This document shows positions 15,364 to 22,843 of a stretch of DNA of 44,577 bases, one piece after another (position 1 is the stretch's first letter; every line of letters starts with the position of its first letter). The notes beneath the pieces were generated by a model, which worked only from the letters and a program-made list of their open reading frames with translations, had not been told where the DNA came from and ran no database searches. The stretch is taken from NCBI GenBank assembly GCA_017962175.1, contig JAGCVU010000289.1, positions 1-44,577 on the forward strand, in the 5' to 3' direction. Source of the stretch: Bacteroidales bacterium. Its GTDB lineage: Bacteria > Bacteroidota > Bacteroidia > Bacteroidales > UBA3824. Both the position numbers and the translations under genes were made by a program.

Positions 15364-16341
15364 TTGGCTATTCTGTATTTGTTTTTTAAAAAGCTCAGTA
15401 TAAATAAACTCCTCCACTTGGTAATGCGCCAATTATCAATTGGTTGGTCGTATATTTTTAATCGGTTGACAATGTGGGGCAGTCCGTGGTCGTTTTCTAT
15501 TGAACCATCTAATGTGTGCAACCTCCGTTGTCGAGAGTGCTTTACCGGCCTTGGTTTATCGAAACGAAAACCGCATTTTATATCAGAAGAAGATTTTTCA
15601 TTGACTATCAATCAAATAAAGCACACGGCATTGAACCTTTTTCTATATTTTCAGGGTGAACCATATCTTAATCCGCTGTTTACAAGGCTGATAGAAATAG
15701 CACATAAGAATAAAATCTTTACCGTTACATCGTCGAACGGACATCTTATTAGCACCAACAACGCCGAAAAAACTGTTATAGCCGGTTTAGACAAAATAAT
15801 TATCCCTTTAGACGGCTATAATCAAGAATCTTATTCTGCGTATCGCAATGGCGGAAGTTTTGCTTCGGCTATTAATGCTATCAAGATGATTAGCAATGCA
15901 AAAAAACATCTCAAAAAGCGAAATCCAATTATTGAAGTTCAGTGCCTCGCATCCAAGATTACCGAAAACCATTTAAAAGAAATCAAGCGTATTGCCATAG
16001 AGTGCGGGGCTGATAAGTTTTGCGTAAAGACAATGCAGATAGAAACCGACGAAGGATTTGAAAAGTTTCTGCCCACGAACCAACGCCTTTCGCGTTACAC
16101 CAAGGATAACGAATTGAAACACAAGGTCAAATTCTGCCGACGGATTTTTCAATCTGTGGTAATAACCTCAGAGTTAGACGTTTTGCCGTGCTGCTACGAC
16201 AAAGACGCCGGGCATATTCTTGGCAATTTGCATCAAGCGTCATTGCACGATATTATTCATTCTTCTAAGGCTAAAGAATTGTACAATAGAATTTTGTATT
16301 CATTACCACATTTAAAAATGTGTAAAAATTGTGGAGGTTGA
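15364..16341 (+). CDS. Radical SAM / SPASM-like protein
   Basis: 325 residues read from a TTG at 15364; the first ATG is at 15424 (MRQLSIGWSY) and an in-frame stop lies just upstream at 15355. The [4Fe-4S] motif CNLRCREC (C52, C56, C59) follows IEPSN. The TIM-barrel part shows FQGEPYLNPLF (the GGEP-like SAM motif) and DGYNQESYSAYR. The C-terminus has VLPCCYDKDAGHILGNL and CKNCGG, a reduced SPASM-like second cluster region. The reaction is not predictable: no precursor peptide or partner enzyme is adjacent. Its promoter is a near-copy of the Rpn promoter, and a relic of a related gene lies about 2.6 kb upstream. Both cluster regions appear intact, so this copy is probably active. Confidence 0.85.
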   Translation: MAILYLFFKKLSINKLLHLVMRQLSIGWSYIFNRLTMWGSPWSFSIEPSNVCNLRCRECFTGLGLSKRKPHFISEEDFSLTINQIKHTALNLFLYFQGEPYLNPLFTRLIEIAHKNKIFTVTSSNGHLISTNNAEKTVIAGLDKIIIPLDGYNQESYSAYRNGGSFASAINAIKMISNAKKHLKKRNPIIEVQCLASKITENHLKEIKRIAIECGADKFCVKTMQIETDEGFEKFLPTNQRLSRYTKDNELKHKVKFCRRIFQSVVITSELDVLPCCYDKDAGHILGNLHQASLHDIIHSSKAKELYNRILYSLPHLKMCKNCGG

Positions 16342-16344
16342 TGT

Positions 16345-16372
16345 TGTAGTTTGCAGTTTTTTTGTATATTTG
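16345..16372 (+). promoter_or_regulatory. Promoter of the PUL regulator with one operator-like core
   Basis: The -7 box TATATTTG is at 16365-16372. TTTGCAGT at 16350-16357 equals the 8-base core of the operators between susC and GH3 and has the same orientation relative to transcription, but here it lies over the -33 region. This fits autoregulation, which is inference. Confidence 0.5.
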
Positions 16373-16404
16373 GCGAAACTAAATTGACATAGAACCCAAA
16401 CACA

Positions 16405-19188
16405 ATGCGCTATTGGCAAGTACATACCATTTTTTTGAAATCATTTTTGATGGTGGCGTTGCTGTTGCTGCCTATGCTTGCCTCGGCGCAGATACACAGC
16501 TTTATACGTCATTATGGACGCAACAGCGGCATCTCGGGACAAACCTGGGACATCTACGCCGGTGAAAACGGCTTTGTGTTTTTTGCCAACGGCGAAAGTA
16601 TGCTGCTCTACCGCAACGGCGTGGTTACTCCGCAAGTGTACAAGACCGAAGTGCGCAGCGTGTATGCTCCCTCAAAAAACGGTAGGATATTTATCGGCGG
16701 CATCAACGAGTTCGGCTTTTTCGACATTCAAGCCAATGGCACAATGAGTTACACCAGCCTTAGCGATTCGCTCGCCGACGGCATACGCAACACCTTCGGC
16801 AATGTGTGGCACACCTACGGCATCGACCAGAATGTATATTTCGTTTCCGACAACTTTGTGTTCAAATACAACGGACACTCTACCGAAACCTACGACCCTC
16901 ACGCGCATATCGAGGCGGCGTCGGTGGTTGACGGAGTGCTTTATATCTCAGCCAACGGCATCAAGTATATCCACGGCAACACCCTTAAGGATTTTCAGAA
17001 CATAGAGCCGCTTACGGGCAAAAACATACACGGATTTGCCTCTTACAACGGCGGAGTGCTGGCTGTGAGCGAAGACAGCGGCATCTTTTTCTGCGACGGC
17101 AAAAGCTGCGAACCCTTTGAGACCGATGCCGACAGGTTTTTGAAAAAATCTGGCGTGTTTTGCGTTGCCGACAATGGCGACGAGCTTGCCATAGGCACGG
17201 TGAAGGGCGGAATTGCGGTAATATCCAAAACCGACCGTTCTGCCGAGATCATCTCCGAAACCGAAGGACTGGGCAACAACACTGTGATTTCGCTCTCGTA
17301 TCAAAACGGCAAGACCCTTTGGGCGGGACTCGACAACTCTATCGACGAGATTATGCTTCATTCGGGATTGAAAAGCTTTTCGCCTCCTGGTCTCGAAGGT
17401 GCGGGCTACGATGCCGCCATCAGAGAACAGACACTTTACCTTGCCACCAACCGAGGTGTCTTTTATACACAGTTGCCGCTCAGCAATTCGCCGTTGCAGA
17501 CTCTGGACGGTCTCACAGGTCAGGCGTGGAAGTTTTACAATGCCTTCGGACAGCTCTTCTGCCTGCACGACAAGGGACTTTTCTCGCTCGAAAACGGCAA
17601 AGCCAAAAACATCAGCGGCATACGTGGATTCTGGGGTATTGTGCAGGTGTCAGACTCTGTGGTGCTTACCGGCACATACTCTGAACTTTACGCCATCAAG
17701 AAACGTGGCAACGAATATCTATTTTTTCAGCAGAATGTGAGCGGATCGTTTGCCGATATGGCTTTCGACGGACACTATGTTTGGCTGCACAGCAACAGCA
17801 CCGAGGTGGTGTTCCGTGGCGTTTACAATCATTTGAGCGACAGGATTGACAGCGTGATGAACTTTGACCCGTCGTTGGGACTGCCTGCCGACAAGAACCT
17901 GCGTATGGAGTGCTTTGCTGGCAACGTGTATGCCGTGTCGCAAAAAGGGTCGGTGGTGTATAATGCTGCCACACAGCGTTTTGAACCTACCGAAAATATT
18001 GGTATGCTCAATGCCAAAGACGGTTTTGCGGCGGTGTCAAGCCGAGAAAAATCGTGGGCGGGACTATCACAAAACAGTCTGCAGCTGATGTTTGGCGGAC
18101 GCAGCAATGTCTTTTATTTCGACGCCAACATCATCTATCCCTCCACCAAGGCGTGCAGCCCGTTCTTTATCAACGACTCGCTGCTGCTTGTGCCCAACTT
18201 CAACGGATTCTCCATAGCATGCGCCGCCAGTTGCGCCGATTATCGCGACCAGACCGGCTCTATCATCAACAACGTGTCGCTTGCCGACGGCTCTATCATC
18301 TGGCAGAGCAATGTGGCTGGACGCAAGTTCATTCCCAAAATACCTTACAACCAGGCAAGTATCAAGTTCAACTTTGTGGACCGCAACAGTCAGGCAATGT
18401 ACCGCTACCGCCTGGGCAGCGCACCGCTGAGTCCGCCCGCCACCACTTTTGTAAAGGAGTTCACTTCGCTGCGCGAGGGTTCGTATGTATTCTATGTGAT
18501 GAAGACCGAACCCGACGGCAGAATTGCCGGCGAGGAGAGCTTTGAGTTTGTGATACTTCCGCCGTGGTACCGAACATTCTGGGCATACGCCTTTTATGTG
18601 GTGATATTGTTCTTGGCAGTGTTTGTCACCGTTAAGATTATACAGCGGCGGCTGCGTGCCGAAAAAGAGCAGATTATCAGCAAGGCGCAGGAAGATATGC
18701 AGCAGCTTGAGCGTCAGCATCTGCAGCAGCAGTTGCAAAACGACCTTGAGCACAAGACCAACGAGCTTTCCGACATGGCTCTGCTCCTGGCGGGCAAAAA
18801 CGAGATTCTCGGCTCTATCAAAAACGACATCACCGAGATATACAAAGAGCCCAACCTGCCGCCGCTGCTCAAATCAAAACTATCGATACTGTCGTCGAAA
18901 ATTGACGGCAACATTCAGAACGACAATCTGATAGACCGTTTTGAGGAGCAGTTCAACCTGCTGCACAACAACTTTATCAAAAAACTGAAAACCGTTCACC
19001 CGGGACTGTCACGCAACGACTATATGCTATGCGCCTATATACGTATGGGATTCAGCACCAAAGAGATAGCGCAAATGCTGAATATGAGCGTGCGTGGCGT
19101 GGAGAGCATCAAATACCGTTTTAAGAAGAAAATCAACATCGAAACCGACATTGGCGACTACCTGCAGAAGATAGAGACTGACAAATAA
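16405..19188 (+). CDS. Membrane-spanning Y_Y_Y / LuxR-type transcriptional regulator of the PUL
   Basis: 927 residues. Signal peptide (1-29, ASAQ). A periplasmic beta-propeller region (about 30-630) has repeated NGxVFFANGE-, AIGTVKGG- and YLATNRGVFYT-type blades. A Y_Y_Y-like module follows (about 645-720; YRYRLGS...LREGSYVFYVM). One membrane helix (about 728-750) leads to a Gln-rich coiled coil (about 755-800) and a LuxR-type HTH (about 865-915; GFSTKEIAQMLNMSVRGVESIKYRFKKK). No histidine kinase, ATPase or receiver domain is present, so the signal must pass from sensor to DNA in one polypeptide. It is convergent with the PUL and likely senses a glucan fragment. Codon use is GC-richer than in its neighbours. 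Specific control of this PUL is inferred from position and shared sites. Confidence 0.87.
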   Translation: MRYWQVHTIFLKSFLMVALLLLPMLASAQIHSFIRHYGRNSGISGQTWDIYAGENGFVFFANGESMLLYRNGVVTPQVYKTEVRSVYAPSKNGRIFIGGINEFGFFDIQANGTMSYTSLSDSLADGIRNTFGNVWHTYGIDQNVYFVSDNFVFKYNGHSTETYDPHAHIEAASVVDGVLYISANGIKYIHGNTLKDFQNIEPLTGKNIHGFASYNGGVLAVSEDSGIFFCDGKSCEPFETDADRFLKKSGVFCVADNGDELAIGTVKGGIAVISKTDRSAEIISETEGLGNNTVISLSYQNGKTLWAGLDNSIDEIMLHSGLKSFSPPGLEGAGYDAAIREQTLYLATNRGVFYTQLPLSNSPLQTLDGLTGQAWKFYNAFGQLFCLHDKGLFSLENGKAKNISGIRGFWGIVQVSDSVVLTGTYSELYAIKKRGNEYLFFQQNVSGSFADMAFDGHYVWLHSNSTEVVFRGVYNHLSDRIDSVMNFDPSLGLPADKNLRMECFAGNVYAVSQKGSVVYNAATQRFEPTENIGMLNAKDGFAAVSSREKSWAGLSQNSLQLMFGGRSNVFYFDANIIYPSTKACSPFFINDSLLLVPNFNGFSIACAASCADYRDQTGSIINNVSLADGSIIWQSNVAGRKFIPKIPYNQASIKFNFVDRNSQAMYRYRLGSAPLSPPATTFVKEFTSLREGSYVFYVMKTEPDGRIAGEESFEFVILPPWYRTFWAYAFYVVILFLAVFVTVKIIQRRLRAEKEQIISKAQEDMQQLERQHLQQQLQNDLEHKTNELSDMALLLAGKNEILGSIKNDITEIYKEPNLPPLLKSKLSILSSKIDGNIQNDNLIDRFEEQFNLLHNNFIKKLKTVHPGLSRNDYMLCAYIRMGFSTKEIAQMLNMSVRGVESIKYRFKKKINIETDIGDYLQKIETDK

Positions 19189-19192
19189 ATAA

Positions 19193-19225
19193 AGGGCGCG
19201 GCAGAAATCACTTCTATCGCGCCCT
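19193..19225 (-). terminator. Terminator at the end of the PUL operon
   Basis: AGGGCGCG (19193-19200) pairs with CGCGCCCT (19218-19225). An inner AGAA/TTCT pairing shortens the loop. Reading on the minus strand, the stem is followed by TTATTTATTTG, so it best fits termination of GH128 transcripts. It also separates them from the convergent regulator. Confidence 0.7.
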
Positions 19226-19349
19226 GAAATCAATAAACTGCTTACAAATTACTTGTGTTGGAAAAAAATAAAAAAATAACTGAATTATTATAAACTTTAT
19301 GAGACCAATTTTATGAGTTTGCCGAAAATCTTTTCGATGTTATGTTGTA

Positions 19350-20675
19350 CTACTTGCTGCTGACAGCCAAGCGGTTGATGTTTAATCGTCCTGAGTTGAC
19401 GCTGATGCGGATAACAGCGTCGCGGTTTTCGTCGGATGTGATTTTTACCTTGGCGTTGAGCCAGTTGTCGCCATTAGACGGAAGTGCTGCCGTAAAGGAT
19501 TCGTTGCCATCTACTTGCACCACAAATTCAGATTCGCGGTTGGCTGTGTAGCGAATGTTGAGATAATTGTCGCCCTTGGTAAGTTTTACTTTGTATTCGG
19601 CGAATTTGCCCTTGTTGAAACCCGAAATCATAAGAATTCCGTTCGAAGGGTCGGTGCTAACTGATATTTCAATATCGTTGCTGCAAGCGCGGTAATGCTC
19701 TGCAGGAAACCATTTGCCCTGAGGATAAACCAAATCGCTGTCAAACGACGACATATTGAAATATATAAGTCCCAAATCGGTAATGTACTGATTGTAAACC
19801 AATCCGATAAAAGGATATTTGGTGGGAGGTTGCGAATAATCAAACATAAACCAAGCGTAGCGACCTATGCCCGGAGTTTGCTCAAAGGCGTTGACCATTT
19901 TTGCCAAAAATGCTTGTTGACCTTCAGCAGTAGAAGGTTGCTCGTTTTCCCATGCTGCAAATTCTGTAATCCAAACAGGTTTGTTGTATTTTTCAAATTT
20001 CTTAGCAAAGTCGAGTTGTGCACCATTGTTTGACATGTAGCAGTGCGCAGCCGTTGCCGATATATCATTGAGGTTGATTCCGTCGATAGAATAAAATTCA
20101 TCAAGCCATTTCCACGGGTCGGAATATCCTGCCAAGGTGCCGTAGTTCATTGCCGGCGACACTGTTTCAAGTTCGTTGTTTTTTGCAAAACTGATAAAGT
20201 TGGGCCATGTTTGCGCCGTTTGAGTGGGAGTTTCGTTGCATTGGTCGGTGAGGTTGGGCTCGTTGTAGCCGAGAATATGCTTTGTGTTGGGATGAGCTTG
20301 TACAAATTGGGCAATATCGTTGTAGTTGGCTTTGCTATTCCACGCCATTGGTACAAATTCTACGCCGCTTTGGTCGAAAGCGTCAGCTACAGCATTGTCG
20401 CACGAGCCAGACCAGTTGTATGCCCATGATATGGTGTTGCCCACTTTGAACGCCATGGCGGCTGTTATGCGGTTGAATCCGATGCCGCGTTTTGCCGATT
20501 TGTGTTGAAAGATATACTCTGTGCTGTCGCCCGACAGAGCAGTGCCGTTGTCAGGATTGGTCAACGACTGTTCGTCGGTGGGCTGTTCGTTGGGGGTAGC
20601 ATCATCGTCGCTGCTGCATGCTCCCATCGTCATTGCCGCCAGTATAAGAGTGATACCAAATATTGATTTCTTCAT
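19350..20675 (-). CDS. GH128 endo-beta-1,3-glucanase lipoprotein with C-terminal CBM6-like domain
   Basis: 441 residues. Lipoprotein signal with C20 in MTMGACSSDDD; the acidic run after Cys is the Bacteroidota surface-export signal. The catalytic core (about 60-320) is Asl1/GH128-like: KRGIGFN, YNWSG, FVPMAWN, the proposed acid/base E139 in LGYNEPN, AHCYM, and the nucleophile E238 in WITEFAAWE. Residues about 345-441 form a beta-sandwich resembling CBM6/35 (GKFAEYKVKLTKGDNYLNIRY...FVVQVDG...NWLNAKV...LNINRLAV). GH128 enzymes cleave internal beta-1,3-glucan bonds as in laminarin, curdlan or callose. Last gene of the PUL operon, separated from the upstream gene by a terminator-like hairpin, so probably expressed at a lower level. 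Substrate is inferred from the family. Confidence 0.87.
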   Translation of the reverse strand: MKKSIFGITLILAAMTMGACSSDDDATPNEQPTDEQSLTNPDNGTALSGDSTEYIFQHKSAKRGIGFNRITAAMAFKVGNTISWAYNWSGSCDNAVADAFDQSGVEFVPMAWNSKANYNDIAQFVQAHPNTKHILGYNEPNLTDQCNETPTQTAQTWPNFISFAKNNELETVSPAMNYGTLAGYSDPWKWLDEFYSIDGINLNDISATAAHCYMSNNGAQLDFAKKFEKYNKPVWITEFAAWENEQPSTAEGQQAFLAKMVNAFEQTPGIGRYAWFMFDYSQPPTKYPFIGLVYNQYITDLGLIYFNMSSFDSDLVYPQGKWFPAEHYRACSNDIEISVSTDPSNGILMISGFNKGKFAEYKVKLTKGDNYLNIRYTANRESEFVVQVDGNESFTAALPSNGDNWLNAKVKITSDENRDAVIRISVNSGRLNINRLAVSSK

Positions 20676-20706
20676 GATTATAATATTATGCAGGTTTTGA
20701 GAAAAA

Positions 20707-20743
20707 AAGGCGCAATGTATTGTTTGATTAATAATTGCGCCTT
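20707..20743 (-). terminator. Intra-operon terminator-like hairpin before GH128
   Basis: AAGGCGCAAT (20707-20716) pairs perfectly with ATTGCGCCTT (20734-20743), loop 17 bases. On the minus strand the stem runs into TTTTTTTC, a good intrinsic terminator lying between the cysteine-rich lipoprotein gene and GH128. Confidence 0.75.
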
Positions 20744-20779
20744 AAGAACGGTTGCTGATGAAACTGACAAACTAATTGC

Positions 20780-21625
20780 TTATTTCTTCTTGTAGATAAA
20801 GATCGCGTCCATATCCACTGTAGCACCTACGAAACCGCCGTAGCAGGGGAAGTTGATTCCTTTGCTGCCGTCGAAGTTGATGAGTTCAACACCGGCGTCG
20901 ATCATGTCGGCAATTGAGAATTCAAACTCTTTCCATTCTCCATTGGTGTTGAGGTCAAACTTGTTGCCGTAGAGGTCAACGCTTTCTTTGGTGATTTTGT
21001 ATTCAGGACCACCTATTTGGGGATTTTGGAACGCCATATACCAGTCGTCGCACGATTTGTTGCAACGTAAAGAGATGTGGAGTGTGTACGACTCGTCGAT
21101 TTGAGAATAGTCAAACGGAGTGAGTCTGCACCATCCGCCACCGCACCATCCGCCGTTGTTGATAGAGGTGATGCCGCCTTCGGTATCGTTGCCAAAGCAG
21201 TCTTTGCCGGTAAGTTTGCCTACTGTATAGGTGTTTTCCCAAACGTAGAATTTTGTGTTAACATCGTCAACGTCGAGTCTTTCCTTAATCTTGTTTTGTG
21301 TTTCCAAGTAAGCATAAGCATCAGCGTTGAGACGGATAATAAAATAGTTGCTTCCGTTGAGACAATCCACCTTTGAGTAATCTGCAATTACAGGAGGAGG
21401 TGTAACAATGGGGTTGTCGGTGGGGTTGTTGGTGGTTCCGCCGCCGGTGTTGGTAGTGCCGCCACCGGTATTGTTGCCGCCATTTTCAGCAACTTGATCG
21501 ATGGGGGTTTGGTCTTCGATTACAGCTTCTGGTTCATCGCTGTCGTCTTTGCTGCACGATACCAACATTGCTGAACTTGTCAGCACGGCGGCAGCCATCA
21601 TTGCGTTAATAAAGAATCTTTTCAT
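20780..21625 (-). CDS. Cysteine-rich surface lipoprotein of unknown family, putative glycan-binding protein
   Basis: 281 residues. Lipoprotein signal with C24 in LVSCSKDDSDEP, acidic after the Cys, so probably surface-exposed. Residues about 48-78 are a flexible linker built on NTGGGTT repeats and prolines. The rest (about 80-281) is a beta-rich domain with aromatics and several cysteines (DCLNG, DCFG, WCGGGWC, RCNKSC, FPCYGG) and a WKEFEFSIADMIDAG segment like those in jelly-roll carbohydrate-binding modules. No catalytic Glu/Asp motif is recognised. Position between GH16 and GH128 suggests an additional surface glycan-binding protein. I cannot assign it to a named family. Confidence 0.7.
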   Translation of the reverse strand: MKRFFINAMMAAAVLTSSAMLVSCSKDDSDEPEAVIEDQTPIDQVAENGGNNTGGGTTNTGGGTTNNPTDNPIVTPPPVIADYSKVDCLNGSNYFIIRLNADAYAYLETQNKIKERLDVDDVNTKFYVWENTYTVGKLTGKDCFGNDTEGGITSINNGGWCGGGWCRLTPFDYSQIDESYTLHISLRCNKSCDDWYMAFQNPQIGGPEYKITKESVDLYGNKFDLNTNGEWKEFEFSIADMIDAGVELINFDGSKGINFPCYGGFVGATVDMDAIFIYKKK

Positions 21626-21700
21626 GTTATTTAAGTTTTTTAGTAAAATAATAAGATAAAATGTAACTTTTTTGGTTAAAAATTTAAAAACACTATAAAA

Positions 21701-22819
21701 TTATTTCTTCTGGAATACTCTCACATAATCCACCTGCATAGTGGTGGGTAGGTCGTTGTCGTTGATACCTTTGTATCCGCCCCAGTCGCCACCCCAAGCA
21801 AGGTTGAGTATGATGTAGTATGGCTTGTCGTAAGGATAGTTTTTTACTGTGCCGTCGGATGAGTAGGAGAGCTGCACCTTACCGTCAACGTAGGTGGTGA
21901 TTTTCTCCTTGGTCCATTCTATGGCGTATGTGTGGAAACCATCTTCAGCTCCATTGCAGAGCATTTCGTGAGTTACCTGGTTGCCCAGAGTGTGCACGTG
22001 TCCTTCGGCGTGAAGGCTCGACGACACATAGTTGGGATTGGCTCCAACCTCTTCCATTATGTCGATTTCGCCGCATTTGGGCCAGCCTTCGTTAGCCCAG
22101 TCAACGTTTACGGGCATCATCCAAAACGCCGGCCAAGTGCCTTTGCCTTTGGGAAGCTTGATAGAAGCCTCGATGTATCCGTATTGCCAGCCTTCGTTTA
22201 CGTGAGCGTAAATTCTTCCGCTGTACACCTTTCCGTCGTTACCCTTAAAACAGTTGATATTAAGGATTCCGTTGTTGGTTTCAACAGTGTTTTTACCATC
22301 GATTTCGCCTTTGCGGTAATTCTGCAGCTCGTTGTTTACCCAGCCTGAGTTTTGCACCTCGTAGGTCCAGTCGTTTGATAGCGACTCACTGTCAAATTCA
22401 TCGTGCCAAACTAGCTTGTAGCCTTCGGGCGCGGTGATTTCGCCGCTGTTGAAGCTTGCCTCGTCGTATCCCTGAACTATTTGAAAGTCGAAGGATGTTT
22501 TGCCGCCGAGAAAGTTGAGTATCGCCGTGCGTTTATCTGCCGAGGTGTTTTTGGAGATGGTAGCCTTAATTTTGGTTTCGCCCTTGATGCCGCCTTTGCG
22601 GTCAACTGTGCAGAAATCAGATTTTGAGGTCACGCTCCAGTCGCCGTCGGCATTGACGGTGAGTTCCAATACTCCGCCCTCGAAATCTATGGTTGCGTTT
22701 TCGGGTGCTACCGAGATGTTTACTCTTTTTTCGGGTACGGGGGTGTCGTCGTCTTTGTCGCTACAGCCACCAAAGGCCAGCAGCGTTAGCACTAATAATG
22801 TAAGATTCATCGCTTTCAT
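21701..22819 (-). CDS. GH16 endo-beta-glucanase lipoprotein with BACON domain
   Basis: 372 residues. Lipoprotein signal with C19 in FGGCSDKDDDTP (surface-type acidic signal). Residues about 33-115 form a BACON domain (ISVAPENATIDFEGG...WSVTSKSDFCTV...RTAILNF), thought to space or anchor enzymes at the surface. The GH16 domain (about 130-370) starts KLVWHDEFD and carries the catalytic signature GEIDIMEEVG: nucleophile E251, helper D253, acid/base E256. The MEE spacing with a beta-bulge Met is the usual arrangement of laminarinase/lichenase-type GH16. WPAFWMMP and LNLAWGGDWGG are also conserved. It should cut beta-1,3 or mixed beta-1,3/1,4-glucan outside the cell. Follows the PKD/CBM lipoprotein by 24 bases. 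Confidence 0.93.
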   Translation of the reverse strand: MKAMNLTLLVLTLLAFGGCSDKDDDTPVPEKRVNISVAPENATIDFEGGVLELTVNADGDWSVTSKSDFCTVDRKGGIKGETKIKATISKNTSADKRTAILNFLGGKTSFDFQIVQGYDEASFNSGEITAPEGYKLVWHDEFDSESLSNDWTYEVQNSGWVNNELQNYRKGEIDGKNTVETNNGILNINCFKGNDGKVYSGRIYAHVNEGWQYGYIEASIKLPKGKGTWPAFWMMPVNVDWANEGWPKCGEIDIMEEVGANPNYVSSSLHAEGHVHTLGNQVTHEMLCNGAEDGFHTYAIEWTKEKITTYVDGKVQLSYSSDGTVKNYPYDKPYYIILNLAWGGDWGGYKGINDNDLPTTMQVDYVRVFQKK

Positions 22820-22843
22820 GGGTGTTATTGATTTAATATGTTG

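Noticed and set aside
21410..21490. Tandem GGTGG/TTG repeats as a possible minisatellite or CRISPR-like array
   Set aside because: They encode the TGGGTTN linker of the lipoprotein in frame; there are no spacers of constant length.
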